A stretch of DNA of 64,000 nt from DASVDE01 sp036381235 (GTDB lineage Bacteria; Actinomycetota; Thermoleophilia; Solirubrobacterales; 70-9). Positions 1 to 8,325 of the stretch are shown one piece after another. How positions within the stretch are numbered: the stretch's first letter is position 1; each line of letters opens with the position of its first letter. The notes under the pieces are model-generated. The model had not been told where the DNA came from. It saw nothing but the letters and a program-made list of their open reading frames with translations, and did no database searches. The DNA lies in NCBI GenBank assembly GCA_036381235.1, contig DASVDE010000002.1:62001-126000 (forward strand). The letters are read 5' to 3'. A program made the position numbers and the translations under genes.

Positions 1-1781
1 GCATCCTGCTGGCCGCGGGAATCGGAGCGGCGTTGATCGCCGATCGGGTGCGGGTGCCGGGCCTGCTGCTGTTCCTCGGACTGGGAATGTTGATCGGCTC
101 CGACGGGATCGGCGGCGTCGAATTCGACGATGCCGAGATGACCCGGACGCTGGGAACGATCGGCCTGGTGCTGATCCTCTTCGAGGGCGGGCTGACCGCG
201 GGCTGGCACGAGATCCGCCCGGTCTTCGGCACCGCCCTGGGACTGGCGACCCTCGGCACCTTCCTCACCGCGATGGTGACCGGGTTCGCTGCGGTCGTCA
301 TCTTCGACCTCAGCACCCTCGAGGGCTTGATCCTGGGCTCGGCTGTGGCAGCCACCGACTCCGCCGCGATCTTCGCCGTGCTGCGCGGCTCCCGGCTCGA
401 ACGCCCCCTCGCGCGCACCCTGGAGGGGGAGTCCGGGATGAACGACCCGGTGGCGCTGCTGCTCGTGGTCGGCTTCGCCGACTGGATCTCCGACCCCTCC
501 TACGGGGCGCCGGACATGCTGCTTGCCTTCGTGGTCAAGCTCTCGCTCGGCGCCGTCCTCGGCCTCGGCGCCGGTTGGCTCGCCCGTCGCGCATTCGAGC
601 GCGTCGAGTTGCCCACCCAGGGCCTCTATCCGGTGGCGTCGATCGCCACCGCAGCGCTCTCCTACGGCGTCGCGGAAACCCTCGGCGGCTCCGGGTTCCT
701 CGCTGTCTATGCGACCGCCCTCGTGCTCGGCACCGGCTCCCTGCCCGCGCGCAGCACGATCGTCGCCTTCCACCAGGGCCTCAGCTGGCTCGCCCAGATC
801 AGCCTCTTCTTCGTGCTTGGTCTGCTCGTCTTCCCCAGCCAGCTCTGGGGCGTGGCCGGCAAGGGGCTGCTGATCTCGGCGCTGCTGATCCTCGTCGCCC
901 GGCCATTGGCGACGATGATCGTCACCCAACCGACGAGACTCAACATCCGCGAGCGGACGATGCTGAGCTGGGCGGGGCTGAGAGGCGCGATCCCGATCTG
1001 GCTCGCCACTTTCCCGGTGGTCGCGGGGGTCGCCGAGGCGAATTTGATCTTCAACGTCGTCTTCTTCATCGTCGTCACCTCGACCCTGGTGCAGGGGGCG
1101 ACAATCGAGCCGCTTGCCCGCCGCCTCGGCCTGACGACCACCGAGTCGGCGCTGCCACAGCCTGTCGCCGACATCGGCATGGTGCGCGAACTGGGTGGCG
1201 AGCTGATCGCCTGGCGCGTTCGCGAAGGTGACGCGGCGGCGGGGCTGATGGTCAAGGAGCTGGGGCTGCCACGCGAGGCACTGGTCCATCTGATCGTCCG
1301 CGACGGGCGAGCGATCGCGCCGCGCGGGTCGACCCGGATCGAAGCTGGAGACGAGCTGCACATGCTCGTCCAGGAGCATCGCCGCGAAGCGGTCGAGCAG
1401 CTGACTCGTCGCTGGCGCGAGGGCCCGCTGGGCGAGCCGGCGCCGCTGTTGCTGCCCCGGCGAGGAGCGCCGCAGGTCTTCTCCGTTCGACCCGGCAGCA
1501 CGCTCGACGGAGACCCGGCGGCGCCCGAACACGTGGACGGGATCGAGGTGCGGGCGCGACTGCGCACGCGACACGACGAGCCCGGTGCCCTGGTCGCGCT
1601 CGCCGATGGGCGCTTTGCGATCACCGGCACCCGCCACCTCGCGGTGGGTGGCCGCCGCCAGCTCGCGGACTGGTGCGAGCGGCGAGCGCGGCGACCCGGC
1701 GTCAGCGAAGCGGAGCGCTCCTGGTGGCAGGAAGTCGCGGGGGCCTTGATCGCCCCCACCGCTCTTCCGGCTGAGTCCTAG
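1..1781 (+). CDS. Cation:proton antiporter (CPA family) with C-terminal RCK_C domain, 5' partial
   Basis: Inner-membrane exchanger of Na+ or K+ for H+. The frame is open to the left window edge and the first visible residues (ILLAAGIGAALIADR) already look like a transmembrane helix, so the true start lies upstream; the TTG at 33 is only the first in-window start. About ten hydrophobic helices follow, with TDSAAIFAVLR and the family hallmark ESGMNDPVALL, whose Asn-Asp pair forms the ion site. After the membrane part (roughly residue 375 onward) comes a soluble RCK_C/TrkA_C-like domain, as in the K+/H+ antiporter CvrA/YcgO type. It converges with rpe, overlapping by 4 bp. Na+ versus K+ specificity cannot be told. 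Confidence 0.85.
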   Translation, partial: ILLAAGIGAALIADRVRVPGLLLFLGLGMLIGSDGIGGVEFDDAEMTRTLGTIGLVLILFEGGLTAGWHEIRPVFGTALGLATLGTFLTAMVTGFAAVVIFDLSTLEGLILGSAVAATDSAAIFAVLRGSRLERPLARTLEGESGMNDPVALLLVVGFADWISDPSYGAPDMLLAFVVKLSLGAVLGLGAGWLARRAFERVELPTQGLYPVASIATAALSYGVAETLGGSGFLAVYATALVLGTGSLPARSTIVAFHQGLSWLAQISLFFVLGLLVFPSQLWGVAGKGLLISALLILVARPLATMIVTQPTRLNIRERTMLSWAGLRGAIPIWLATFPVVAGVAEANLIFNVVFFIVVTSTLVQGATIEPLARRLGLTTTESALPQPVADIGMVRELGGELIAWRVREGDAAAGLMVKELGLPREALVHLIVRDGRAIAPRGSTRIEAGDELHMLVQEHRREAVEQLTRRWREGPLGEPAPLLLPRRGAPQVFSVRPGSTLDGDPAAPEHVDGIEVRARLRTRHDEPGALVALADGRFAITGTRHLAVGGRRQLADWCERRARRPGVSEAERSWWQEVAGALIAPTALPAES

Positions 1782-2464
1782 GCAGCGCCGGCGGCGGCGA
1801 CTATCTCGGTGTAGGCGGCAGCCGGGTCTTCCGCGCCGAAGATTGCGGAGCCGGCGACGAAGAGCGAAGCGCCGGCTTCGGCAATCGGGCCGACGGTCGT
1901 TGCGTCGATGCCGCCGTCGACCTCGATGCGAGCATCGCCGACGAGCGGCGCGAGGCGACGAAGCTTGTCGTGGGACTCGGGGATCAGGGTCTGGCCGCCC
2001 CAGCCGGGGTTGATCGTCATGCAGAGGACGATGTCGGCGTAGCCGCGCAGCTCGGCGACCGCCTCGACAGGGGTGGCGGGATTGATCGCGATTCCCGCTT
2101 CACAGCCCAGCTCTCGAATCTTGGTGAGGATGCGGTTGGCGTGCGGAGTCGCCTCGGCGTGGAAGGTGATCGAGTCGGCGCCCGCCTCGGCGAATGCCTC
2201 GACGTGCTGGTCGGGCTCGGCGATCATCAGGTGGACGTCGAGGGCGCCGCCGGCATCGTGAACCCGGTCGGCTATCGAGCTCGCGACCAGAGGCCCGATC
2301 GTGATCGGCGGGACGAAGTGCCCGTCCATCACGTCGAAGTGGATTACCCGCGCCCCGGCAGCCATCACCTCGTCCACCTGCTCCCCCAACCGCGAAAAAT
2401 CGGCAGAGAGGATCGACGGCGCGACCCGTGGCTCGGCGATCAGCTCCTGTATCCGAGCGCTCAT
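1778..2464 (-). CDS. rpe: Ribulose-phosphate 3-epimerase
   Basis: Interconverts ribulose 5-phosphate and xylulose 5-phosphate in the pentose phosphate pathway; cytosolic TIM barrel. Family motifs are in order: APSILSADFSRLGEQ at 15-29, IHFDVMDGHFVP with the metal/catalytic His and Asp around 42-49, HLMI, MTINPGWGGQ (phosphate loop) and EVDGGI with the second catalytic Asp. The ATG at 2464 gives 228 residues, normal for the family; the reading frame is open further upstream but that extension is low-complexity and would cover the neighbouring zinc-ribbon gene. Last gene of the priA-def-fmt-rsmB series, a common actinobacterial arrangement. Confidence 0.95.
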   Translation of the reverse strand: MSARIQELIAEPRVAPSILSADFSRLGEQVDEVMAAGARVIHFDVMDGHFVPPITIGPLVASSIADRVHDAGGALDVHLMIAEPDQHVEAFAEAGADSITFHAEATPHANRILTKIRELGCEAGIAINPATPVEAVAELRGYADIVLCMTINPGWGGQTLIPESHDKLRRLAPLVGDARIEVDGGIDATTVGPIAEAGASLFVAGSAIFGAEDPAAAYTEIVAAAGAA

Positions 2465-2466
2465 GC

Positions 2467-2730
2467 CTATACCGGCTTCAGCATCGAGCCGCTGCAGGTC
2501 TGGCACTGCATGTCTTCCGTATGGCTCATCCGCGCAATTGTCTGGTGCTCGCCGCAGTCGGGGCACTGCGAGACGAGTTCGAAGCGGCGCAGACAGTACA
2601 CGCAGCGGAAGCGGCCAGGCAGCTGAGTCGGGCGCAGCCAAGGCTCGCCACAACTCGGACAGGGTGCTCGGCGCAGGGGACTGCCCCCCTCACCGCCCCC
2701 CTCGGTCTCGCCGGCCATTCCGTCAATCAT
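2467..2730 (-). CDS. Small zinc-ribbon protein (YfgJ-like)
   Basis: An 87-residue protein with four CxxC pairs: CPSCGEPWL, CVYCLRRF, CPDCGEHQ and CQTCSGSML, so two zinc ribbons are likely. The order and spacing resemble the Pfam zinc-ribbon family of E. coli YfgJ (CPxC, RCxxC, CPDC), whose function is unknown. Its ATG at 2730 overlaps the rsmB stop by 8 bp and its stop lies 2 bp before the rpe start, so it is embedded in and probably translationally coupled with this operon. It could bind RNA or act as a metal-site protein; nothing in the sequence decides. Confidence 0.75.
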   Translation of the reverse strand: MIDGMAGETEGGGEGGSPLRRAPCPSCGEPWLRPTQLPGRFRCVYCLRRFELVSQCPDCGEHQTIARMSHTEDMQCQTCSGSMLKPV

Positions 2731-4096
2731 TGCGCCTCAGGCGGCAGATGAAGAAACCGGTCGTGCAATCGCGATCCGGGCGGAGCTGCAGACAGCGGGG
2801 ATCCAGCGGCGAAGCGAGCGGCGAAGCGCGGGTGCCGAGGTCCTCCACCTCGAGCGGTGGGGCCTCCCCGGCCACGGACGCCTCGAGCAACCCCGCCACC
2901 CTTTCCTCGTTCTCGCGACGGGAGATCGTGCAGGTTGAGTAGACGAGGACGCCGCCCGGGCGCAGAAGGCCGGCGGCTCGCCGAAGCATTTGCTCCTGAA
3001 CCCCGGCCAGGCGCTCGATGGCCCGCGGGGACTTGCGCCAGCGGGCGTCCGGGCGAGAGGCGAGTGCGCCGAGATCCGAGCAGGGCGCGTCGAGCAGGAT
3101 CCGGTCGAACCCCGACGGCATCTCCATCGCGGTGGCGTCGGCCTCGATCACGGTGACGCTGCGCAGCCCCAGGCGGCGGGCCTGCTCGGCGACCTCGGCG
3201 GCGCGCGCCGAGTCCGACTCGACCGAGATCACCTCGCCGCGATCGCCCATTCGCGCGGCGATCTGTCCCGTCTTGATTCCCGGCCCGGCACAGAGGTCGA
3301 GCACATGCTCGCCCTGGTGAGGGTCGAGAATCTCGACCACCGCGGCGGAGCCGCGGCTCTGGGGAGTCAGCTCACCGGCTGCGATCCTGGCCGGCGTCGC
3401 CTCGCCCATACGGCCCTCGATCACGATCGACTCGGGCGCGGCAAGCGGCCATTCCGCCTCGGGATCGCGCGCCTGGACCCCCTCTCCGCGCAGCGCCGCG
3501 AGCATCTCCTCCCTGCTCGACCGCAGGGTGTTCACCCGCATCGACGTCTCAGCCGGCCCGTTGCAGGCGGCCAGCAGAGGGCGGGCTTCCTCGCCTCCCA
3601 GCTCCTCCCACCACATCCGCGCCAGCCAGAGCGGCGCCGAGTGGGCGATCGCCGCCGCCTCCGGGGTCGAGTCGTCGCCAAGCGCTGAGAGGAGCGCCTC
3701 ACGCTCGCGGATCGCGCGGCGCAGCACCGCATTGACGAGCCCGGCGGCGTGGGCCGCGCCGGCCCGCTTGACCAGCTCGACCGCCTGATCGACCGCGGCG
3801 TAATCGGGGGTGGAATCGGCGAACAGCAGCTCATAGAGGCCCAGGCGCAGCCCCGCCAGGACAGGCGGGTCGAGGAGGCGGACGGAACGATCCGCCAGGC
3901 GCTCGATCGCCGCGTCGGAGGTGCCCCGGCGCTGCACGGCGCCGTAGGAGAGCCGCTGCGCCTGTGCCCGCTCGCGACCGGTCAAACCGCCTTCGTCGGC
4001 AGCGTCGCGAAACGCTCGCTCGGTGTGATCCCCCTGCTCGAAGGTGGCGCGGATGACCCCGAAGGCGAGGGCCCGCACGGACGCAACCTCGCTCAT
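2723..4096 (-). CDS. rsmB: 16S rRNA (cytosine-C5)-methyltransferase RsmB
   Basis: Methylates C967 (E. coli numbering) of 16S rRNA using SAM. The N-terminal ~140 residues form the NusB-like RNA-binding domain (RALAFGVIRATFEQGDHTER onward). The C-terminal methyltransferase domain shows the SAM loop VLDLCAGPGIKTGQIAARMG, DAPCSDLGAL with the Cys-containing motif IV, and VYSTCTISRRENE with the catalytic Cys of motif VI. Start ATG 4096 gives 457 residues, a usual length; the open frame upstream runs antiparallel features of fmt and is not family-like. Downstream of fmt with 64 bp between, occupied by a repeat. Confidence 0.93.
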   Translation of the reverse strand: MSEVASVRALAFGVIRATFEQGDHTERAFRDAADEGGLTGRERAQAQRLSYGAVQRRGTSDAAIERLADRSVRLLDPPVLAGLRLGLYELLFADSTPDYAAVDQAVELVKRAGAAHAAGLVNAVLRRAIREREALLSALGDDSTPEAAAIAHSAPLWLARMWWEELGGEEARPLLAACNGPAETSMRVNTLRSSREEMLAALRGEGVQARDPEAEWPLAAPESIVIEGRMGEATPARIAAGELTPQSRGSAAVVEILDPHQGEHVLDLCAGPGIKTGQIAARMGDRGEVISVESDSARAAEVAEQARRLGLRSVTVIEADATAMEMPSGFDRILLDAPCSDLGALASRPDARWRKSPRAIERLAGVQEQMLRRAAGLLRPGGVLVYSTCTISRRENEERVAGLLEASVAGEAPPLEVEDLGTRASPLASPLDPRCLQLRPDRDCTTGFFICRLRRND

Positions 4097-4104
4097 GGCA
4101 ATGG

Positions 4105-4163
4105 TTCGCGCTTCGCTCGCGGCGCGAAGAGCCAGAGATGGACGCTTGCTCGCTCCGCGCTCA
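4105..4163 (-). repeat. Palindromic repeat family 1, copy A (carries the fmt stop codon)
   Basis: A 59-bp element matching copy B at 35661-35718 with a few substitutions and one indel. Read on the minus strand it begins TGAGCGCGGAGC, passes AAGCGTCCAT, and ends in the hairpin TTCGCGC-10 nt-GCGCGAA (4105-4111 with 4122-4128). The first three bases, TGA at 4163-4161, are the stop codon of fmt. Copy B does exactly the same for gcvH. Confidence 0.8.
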
Positions 4164-5066
4164 CAGCCTAGGCAGCGGGTGCCCGCGCAGATAGGCGTCG
4201 GCCGGCATCGGCTTGCCCCCCTGGGGTTGCACCACCTCGAGGCGCAGCGCCCCCTGCCCACAGCCGAGCAGCAGCGCGCCCCACTCGGAGTGGACCTCGC
4301 CGAGCTTGACGCTGACGTCGACGGGCCGGGCCCGCCTAACTCCCAACCGCGATCCGTCGGCTGTTTCGAGGTAGGCCCCGACATGGGGCGTCAAAGCGCG
4401 GACCACACGGGCAAGCTCGGTAGCCGGCCGCTTGGGGTCGAGGCGGCGCTCAGCCGGGTCGATCTTCTCTGCGTAGGTCGCCGCCTCCTCGTCCTGTTCG
4501 CTCCACTTCAGCCCGCCCTCGGCCTGCAGGTCCAACGCCTGGACGAGCAGCTCCCCGCCAAGCGCGGCGAGCCGGGTGGAGAGCCCCTCGAAGTCCTCCT
4601 CCGGCCCGATCGCGGTCTCCTCGCAGAGCGCCACCGGCCCGGAGTCGAGACCCTCGGTAACCCGCATCACGCAGACGCCGGTGCGCTCGTCGCCGGACAT
4701 GATCGCCCGCTCGATCGGCGCCGCGCCGCGCCAGCGCGGCAGCAGCGAAGGGTGAACGTTCAACAGGGGCCACCGTGAGAGCAGCGGTTCGCGAATCAGC
4801 TGACCGAAGGCGCAGACGGCGACGGCCTCGGGGGCAACGGCGCGAATGCGCTCGAAGGCGCTGTCCTCGTTGATGTTCTCGGCCTGGCAAAGCTCGACCC
4901 CCAGCTCATGCGCGGCCTCGGCGGTGGGCGGAGATTGAGTCCGCCGGCCCCGTCCCTTGGGGCGATCTGGGGGAGTCAGGACCAGCAGCGGGCGGTGCGG
5001 AGAGTCGGCGAGGCGCCGCAACACGTCCGCGGCGAAAGCCGACGTCCCGAGATAGACGGTCCTCAC
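4161..5066 (-). CDS. fmt: Methionyl-tRNA formyltransferase
   Basis: Formylates initiator Met-tRNA with 10-formyl-THF. The 301-residue length is typical. The catalytic triad is visible as N103 and H105 in LLNVHPS and D141 in GLDSG, and the signature SLLPRWRGAAPIERA lies at 107-121; the C-terminal beta-barrel begins near residue 205 (AATYAEKIDPAERRLD). Its ATG overlaps the def stop by 4 bp (ATGA), so def and fmt are coupled; the two enzymes add and later remove the formyl group. The stop TGA comes from repeat copy A, suggesting the element inserted at or replaced the original 3' end. Confidence 0.96.
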   Translation of the reverse strand: MRTVYLGTSAFAADVLRRLADSPHRPLLVLTPPDRPKGRGRRTQSPPTAEAAHELGVELCQAENINEDSAFERIRAVAPEAVAVCAFGQLIREPLLSRWPLLNVHPSLLPRWRGAAPIERAIMSGDERTGVCVMRVTEGLDSGPVALCEETAIGPEEDFEGLSTRLAALGGELLVQALDLQAEGGLKWSEQDEEAATYAEKIDPAERRLDPKRPATELARVVRALTPHVGAYLETADGSRLGVRRARPVDVSVKLGEVHSEWGALLLGCGQGALRLEVVQPQGGKPMPADAYLRGHPLPRL

Positions 5067-5695
5067 GCGTCCGTGCGCGGTTCGCGGTGCTCGCCGGCCG
5101 CCTCTTCCTGCTCGGTAGCCGACGGCGGGCTGTAGCTGCCGCCCTCGCGCAGCGCCCGCAGCGCGCCCTTGCGCTGCTCGCGGCTGGTGCGGTCGAGGAT
5201 CAGCACTCCGTCGAGATGATCGATCTCGTGCTGGAGAACGCGGGCCTCGAGGCCCGACGCCTCTAGGACGACCGTCTCACCTCCGGTGTCGAAGCCGGAG
5301 ATCCGCACGTGCAGCGGGCGCTCGACGTCCATCGAGACCCGGGGCAGGCTGAGACATCCCTCCTCGGCGAGAATCACCTCGTCGGAGAGCCAGTCGATCT
5401 CGGGATTGATCAGCGCGGCGGGCTCAGCGTCGGGACCGGCCTGAAAGACGAGCAGCCGACGCAGCACACCCAGCTGGGTGGCCGCGAGCCCGACGCCCAT
5501 CCCGTCGCGCATGATCTGAATCATCCGCTCGACCTCGGCGCGCAGCTCCGGGCCGAACTCGGTCACCGCCGAGGCCTTGCTCTTCAGGACCGGGTCGCCG
5601 AACTTGACGACATGGGCGAGGGCCGCCTCGCGACGCTCCGCCAGCTCCGTTTCAAGCTGGTGCTTGGCGCTCTCGGTCTCGGTCTTCTCACTCAT
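5063..5695 (-). CDS. def: Peptide deformylase
   Basis: Removes the N-formyl group from nascent proteins; metal-dependent. All three motifs are intact: GVGLAATQLG at 67-76, EGCLSLP at 112-118 with metal-ligand Cys114, and QHEIDHLDG from 155 with the two His ligands and catalytic Glu. At 210 residues it is longer than usual because of a charged N-terminal extension (about 25 residues, rich in Glu/Lys) and a hydrophilic C-terminal tail after residue 185. Overlaps fmt by 4 bp and follows priA after 33 bp. Confidence 0.96.
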   Translation of the reverse strand: MSEKTETESAKHQLETELAERREAALAHVVKFGDPVLKSKASAVTEFGPELRAEVERMIQIMRDGMGVGLAATQLGVLRRLLVFQAGPDAEPAALINPEIDWLSDEVILAEEGCLSLPRVSMDVERPLHVRISGFDTGGETVVLEASGLEARVLQHEIDHLDGVLILDRTSREQRKGALRALREGGSYSPPSATEQEEAAGEHREPRTDA

Positions 5696-5728
5696 CGGAT
5701 ATCGAGTCTAAGCACTGTGGCAGCTCTC

Positions 5729-7705
5729 CTACTGGGGATCGACGTCGACGCCGATCGCCACCTCGCGCAGGGAGCGATCGGCGGCGAGCTCCTCCACAAC
5801 TTCGCGCACCGCGCCCACAGTTCCTTCCCGGTCCTCGGCCTTGACCATCAGCCTGCGCCGGTATCTGTTGCGGACGCGGAACATCGGAGCGGGCCCGAGC
5901 AGGTCCGACCCCTCCGGCAGCGCATCGGCCAGCTCGCCCGCGAGGCGAGCGCCGAGCGCATCGAGGCGGGGCTCCTCCTCGGCGGAGAGGTTGATTCGGA
6001 CCAGGTGCGAGTAGGGCGGGTAGCGGAGGATGCGGCGGCGCTCCAGCTCCTGCGCCATGAACCCGGCGGCGTCGTGGGCCGCGGCGTACGCGATGCTCGG
6101 CGCCTGCGGGGCCAGAGTCTGGACGATCACCTCCCCCCCGGCCCTGCCGCGCCCCGAGCGGCCGGCAAGCTGAGCCACCATCGCAAAGGTCCGCTCCCCG
6201 GCACGAAAGTCGGGGAAGCGCAGCGTCGCATCCGCATCGAGGATCGCGCTCAGCGTCACCTCGGGAAAATCGTGGCCCTTGGCGACCATCTGGGTGCCGA
6301 CCAGGACAGCGCTGGGAGCAGCGTCGAAGCGAGCGAGGATCTCGGCGTGGGCGCCACGAGCGGCGGCGGTGTCGGAGTCGAGCCGGAGGACCGGCATCGG
6401 GCCCAGCCGCCTGGTGAGCAGCTCTTCGATCCGCTCGGTCCCCGCGCCAACGCGGGAAAGGGTGGTCGATCCGCACTCCTCGCAGACTCCGGGCAGCGGC
6501 GCGGAATGGGCACAGTGGTGGCATACGAGCCGACCGTTGTGACGGTGGAGGATCAGGGAGACGTCGCAGTTGGGACAGTTCCAGTGGTGCCCGCACGAGC
6601 GGCAGGTGAGCCAGGGAGCGAAGCCGCGCCGGTTGATCATCACGATCGCCTTCGCACCGTCACGGCGCACCTGCTCCAACCTCTCCCATGTGGAGGGGTG
6701 CAGCGGACCCGAACGCGGGTCGGCGGCGCGCATGTCGAGCACCTCGACCGGAGGCATCCGTCGTCCGTCGACCCGGCTCGGCAGCTCGAGCCGCGGCAGC
6801 TCGAGCCACGATTCCGGGCGAGGCGTCGCGGTCCCGGCAAGCAGCACGGCGCCGCGCTCCCCGGCCCGGTGGCGGGCGACGGCGCGAGCGTCATAGCAAG
6901 GGTCGCCCTCCTGCTTGTAGGAGGGGTCGTGCTCCTCGTCGATCACGATCAGGCCGAGGTTCTCCACCGGGGCGAAGACCGCCGAGCGAGGCCCGACGCA
7001 GACCGCTGCCTCGCCGTCGCGGAGCCTTCGCCACTCATCGTGGCGCTGCCCGTCGGTGAGGGCCGAATGCAGAACGGCGATCCGATCGCCGAGTCGCGCC
7101 CGGAAGCGGGAGACCGCCTGCGGCGCGAGTCCGATCTCGGGAACGAGGACGATGGCCCCCCGCCCCTGCGCCAGCGCCGCCTCGACGGCCGCGAGGTAGA
7201 CCTCGGTCTTGCCCGACCCGGTCACCCCGTGCAGAAGGAGCTCTCGATCGGCATCGACCTCGCCGTCCAGCGCCGCGACAATGGCGGCGACGGCGCGCTC
7301 CTGCTCGGGATGCAACGGTGGTGCGGCGACGGTCGCCTCGCCGACTTCGGCGTGCTCGACACGCGGCCTGCTGCGGCGTTTGCGAACCCCGGCCCCCGGC
7401 GGCAGCACCAGGCGCAGCCCGCGCGAGGGGGTGGAGCAATACTCGCGGGCCACCCAGAGGCCGAGGCGGACCAGCTCTGCCGGGACCCCGGTCTCGAGTG
7501 CCTCGAGCGGCTCGGCCAGGCGCTCGGGGGGGATCTCTGAAGTCTCCGCCAGACCGACCACCACGCCGAGGACGCGCCGGCGCCCGAACGGGACCCGGAC
7601 CACGCTTCCCACGTCGAGATCGGCCATCTCGTCGGGCAGCCGGTAGTCGAACGGCCCGCGCAGCGCGCGGGCCGTGGTGAGCGGCTCGACCTTGGCTATC
7701 GACAC
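5729..7705 (-). CDS. priA: Primosomal replication-restart helicase PriA
   Basis: Restarts stalled forks by loading the replisome. N-terminal 3'-DNA-binding and winged-helix parts (1-130), Walker A GVTGSGKT at 160-167, Walker B IDEEHD, helicase motifs GTATP and NRRGF, then the zinc-binding insertion with eight cysteines (CRSCG, CPNCD, CHHCA, CEECG) and the C-terminal helicase and PriA-CTD regions. Many actinobacterial PriA proteins have lost Walker A or the helicase motifs; here they are complete, so it should be an active ATPase. 658 residues. First gene of the minus-strand operon, divergent from the PH-domain gene. Confidence 0.95.
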   Translation of the reverse strand: MSIAKVEPLTTARALRGPFDYRLPDEMADLDVGSVVRVPFGRRRVLGVVVGLAETSEIPPERLAEPLEALETGVPAELVRLGLWVAREYCSTPSRGLRLVLPPGAGVRKRRSRPRVEHAEVGEATVAAPPLHPEQERAVAAIVAALDGEVDADRELLLHGVTGSGKTEVYLAAVEAALAQGRGAIVLVPEIGLAPQAVSRFRARLGDRIAVLHSALTDGQRHDEWRRLRDGEAAVCVGPRSAVFAPVENLGLIVIDEEHDPSYKQEGDPCYDARAVARHRAGERGAVLLAGTATPRPESWLELPRLELPSRVDGRRMPPVEVLDMRAADPRSGPLHPSTWERLEQVRRDGAKAIVMINRRGFAPWLTCRSCGHHWNCPNCDVSLILHRHNGRLVCHHCAHSAPLPGVCEECGSTTLSRVGAGTERIEELLTRRLGPMPVLRLDSDTAAARGAHAEILARFDAAPSAVLVGTQMVAKGHDFPEVTLSAILDADATLRFPDFRAGERTFAMVAQLAGRSGRGRAGGEVIVQTLAPQAPSIAYAAAHDAAGFMAQELERRRILRYPPYSHLVRINLSAEEEPRLDALGARLAGELADALPEGSDLLGPAPMFRVRNRYRRRLMVKAEDREGTVGAVREVVEELAADRSLREVAIGVDVDPQ

Positions 7706-7752
7706 CTCGCCAAGGTATGGAGAGAAGCGGACGCCGCGGGTATGCTGGCCAC

Positions 7753-8325
7753 GTGCCCGGCCTCAACCTCAGCCCCGGGGAGCAGGTGATCTTCGAGGGC
7801 CACCCGTCGTGGAGGGCGATTCTCGGCTTCTACCTGAAAGGGATCCTGATCGCCGCGATCCTCGGCGCGATCGTCAAGCTGTTCGGCGGCAGCGGGGGGA
7901 CCGTCTTCCTCGTCGTCCTGGTGACGATCGCCCTGACCGTGCTGATCGGATTCGTGAAGCGCGTCGCGACCACCTACACGATCACGAACCGGCGTCTCAA
8001 CATCAAGCGGGGGATCGTCTCCCGCGAGATCCAGGAGACGCGGCTGGAGCGGGTCCAGAACGTCAACTACAGCCAGAGCGTCTACCAGCGGCTGATGCAG
8101 ATCGGCGACGTCGACTTCGACACCGCGGCCGGCGACGACTACAACTTCATCTTCTCCGGCGTCGCCGCCCGGGCGACGTGGTCCACCGCGTGGATCAGGC
8201 AACTGGAGCGAGCGCGGCCGGCGCGCACGGCCTTGGAGAAGCGCAGCCGCCGAGCTAAGCGGTTGCGCTTGCGGCACCCGCGGCGGCGCGCAGGGCGTCG
8301 GCGCGGTCGGTCTTCTCCCAGGTGA
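7753..8325 (+). CDS. Membrane PH-domain (bPH_2) protein, probably frameshifted near its 3' end
   Basis: Begins at GTG 7753 (PGLNLSPGEQVIFEGHPSW), followed by two transmembrane helices (about residues 23-44 and 49-68) and a bacterial PH domain with YTITNRRLNIKRGI and DVDFDTAAGDDYNFIFSGV. Function of this family is unknown. After GVA the open frame turns into Arg-rich sequence that runs 71 bp into metK antisense. The other plus frame at the same place reads RPGDVVHRVDQATG and stops at 8258, which is what the family ends like (Pro, VV, hydrophobic helix) and leaves only a 4-bp convergent overlap with metK. One missing base in the C-run near 8163-8170 would explain it. Confidence 0.75.
   Translation: MPGLNLSPGEQVIFEGHPSWRAILGFYLKGILIAAILGAIVKLFGGSGGTVFLVVLVTIALTVLIGFVKRVATTYTITNRRLNIKRGIVSREIQETRLERVQNVNYSQSVYQRLMQIGDVDFDTAAGDDYNFIFSGVAARATWSTAWIRQLERARPARTALEKRSRRAKRLRLRHPRRRAGRRRGRSSPR

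Noticed and set aside
5309..7540. 743-residue plus-strand open frame opposite priA/def
   Set aside because: Antisense shadow of GC-rich coding; Arg/Gly/Asp-rich with no motif, while priA on the other strand is complete.
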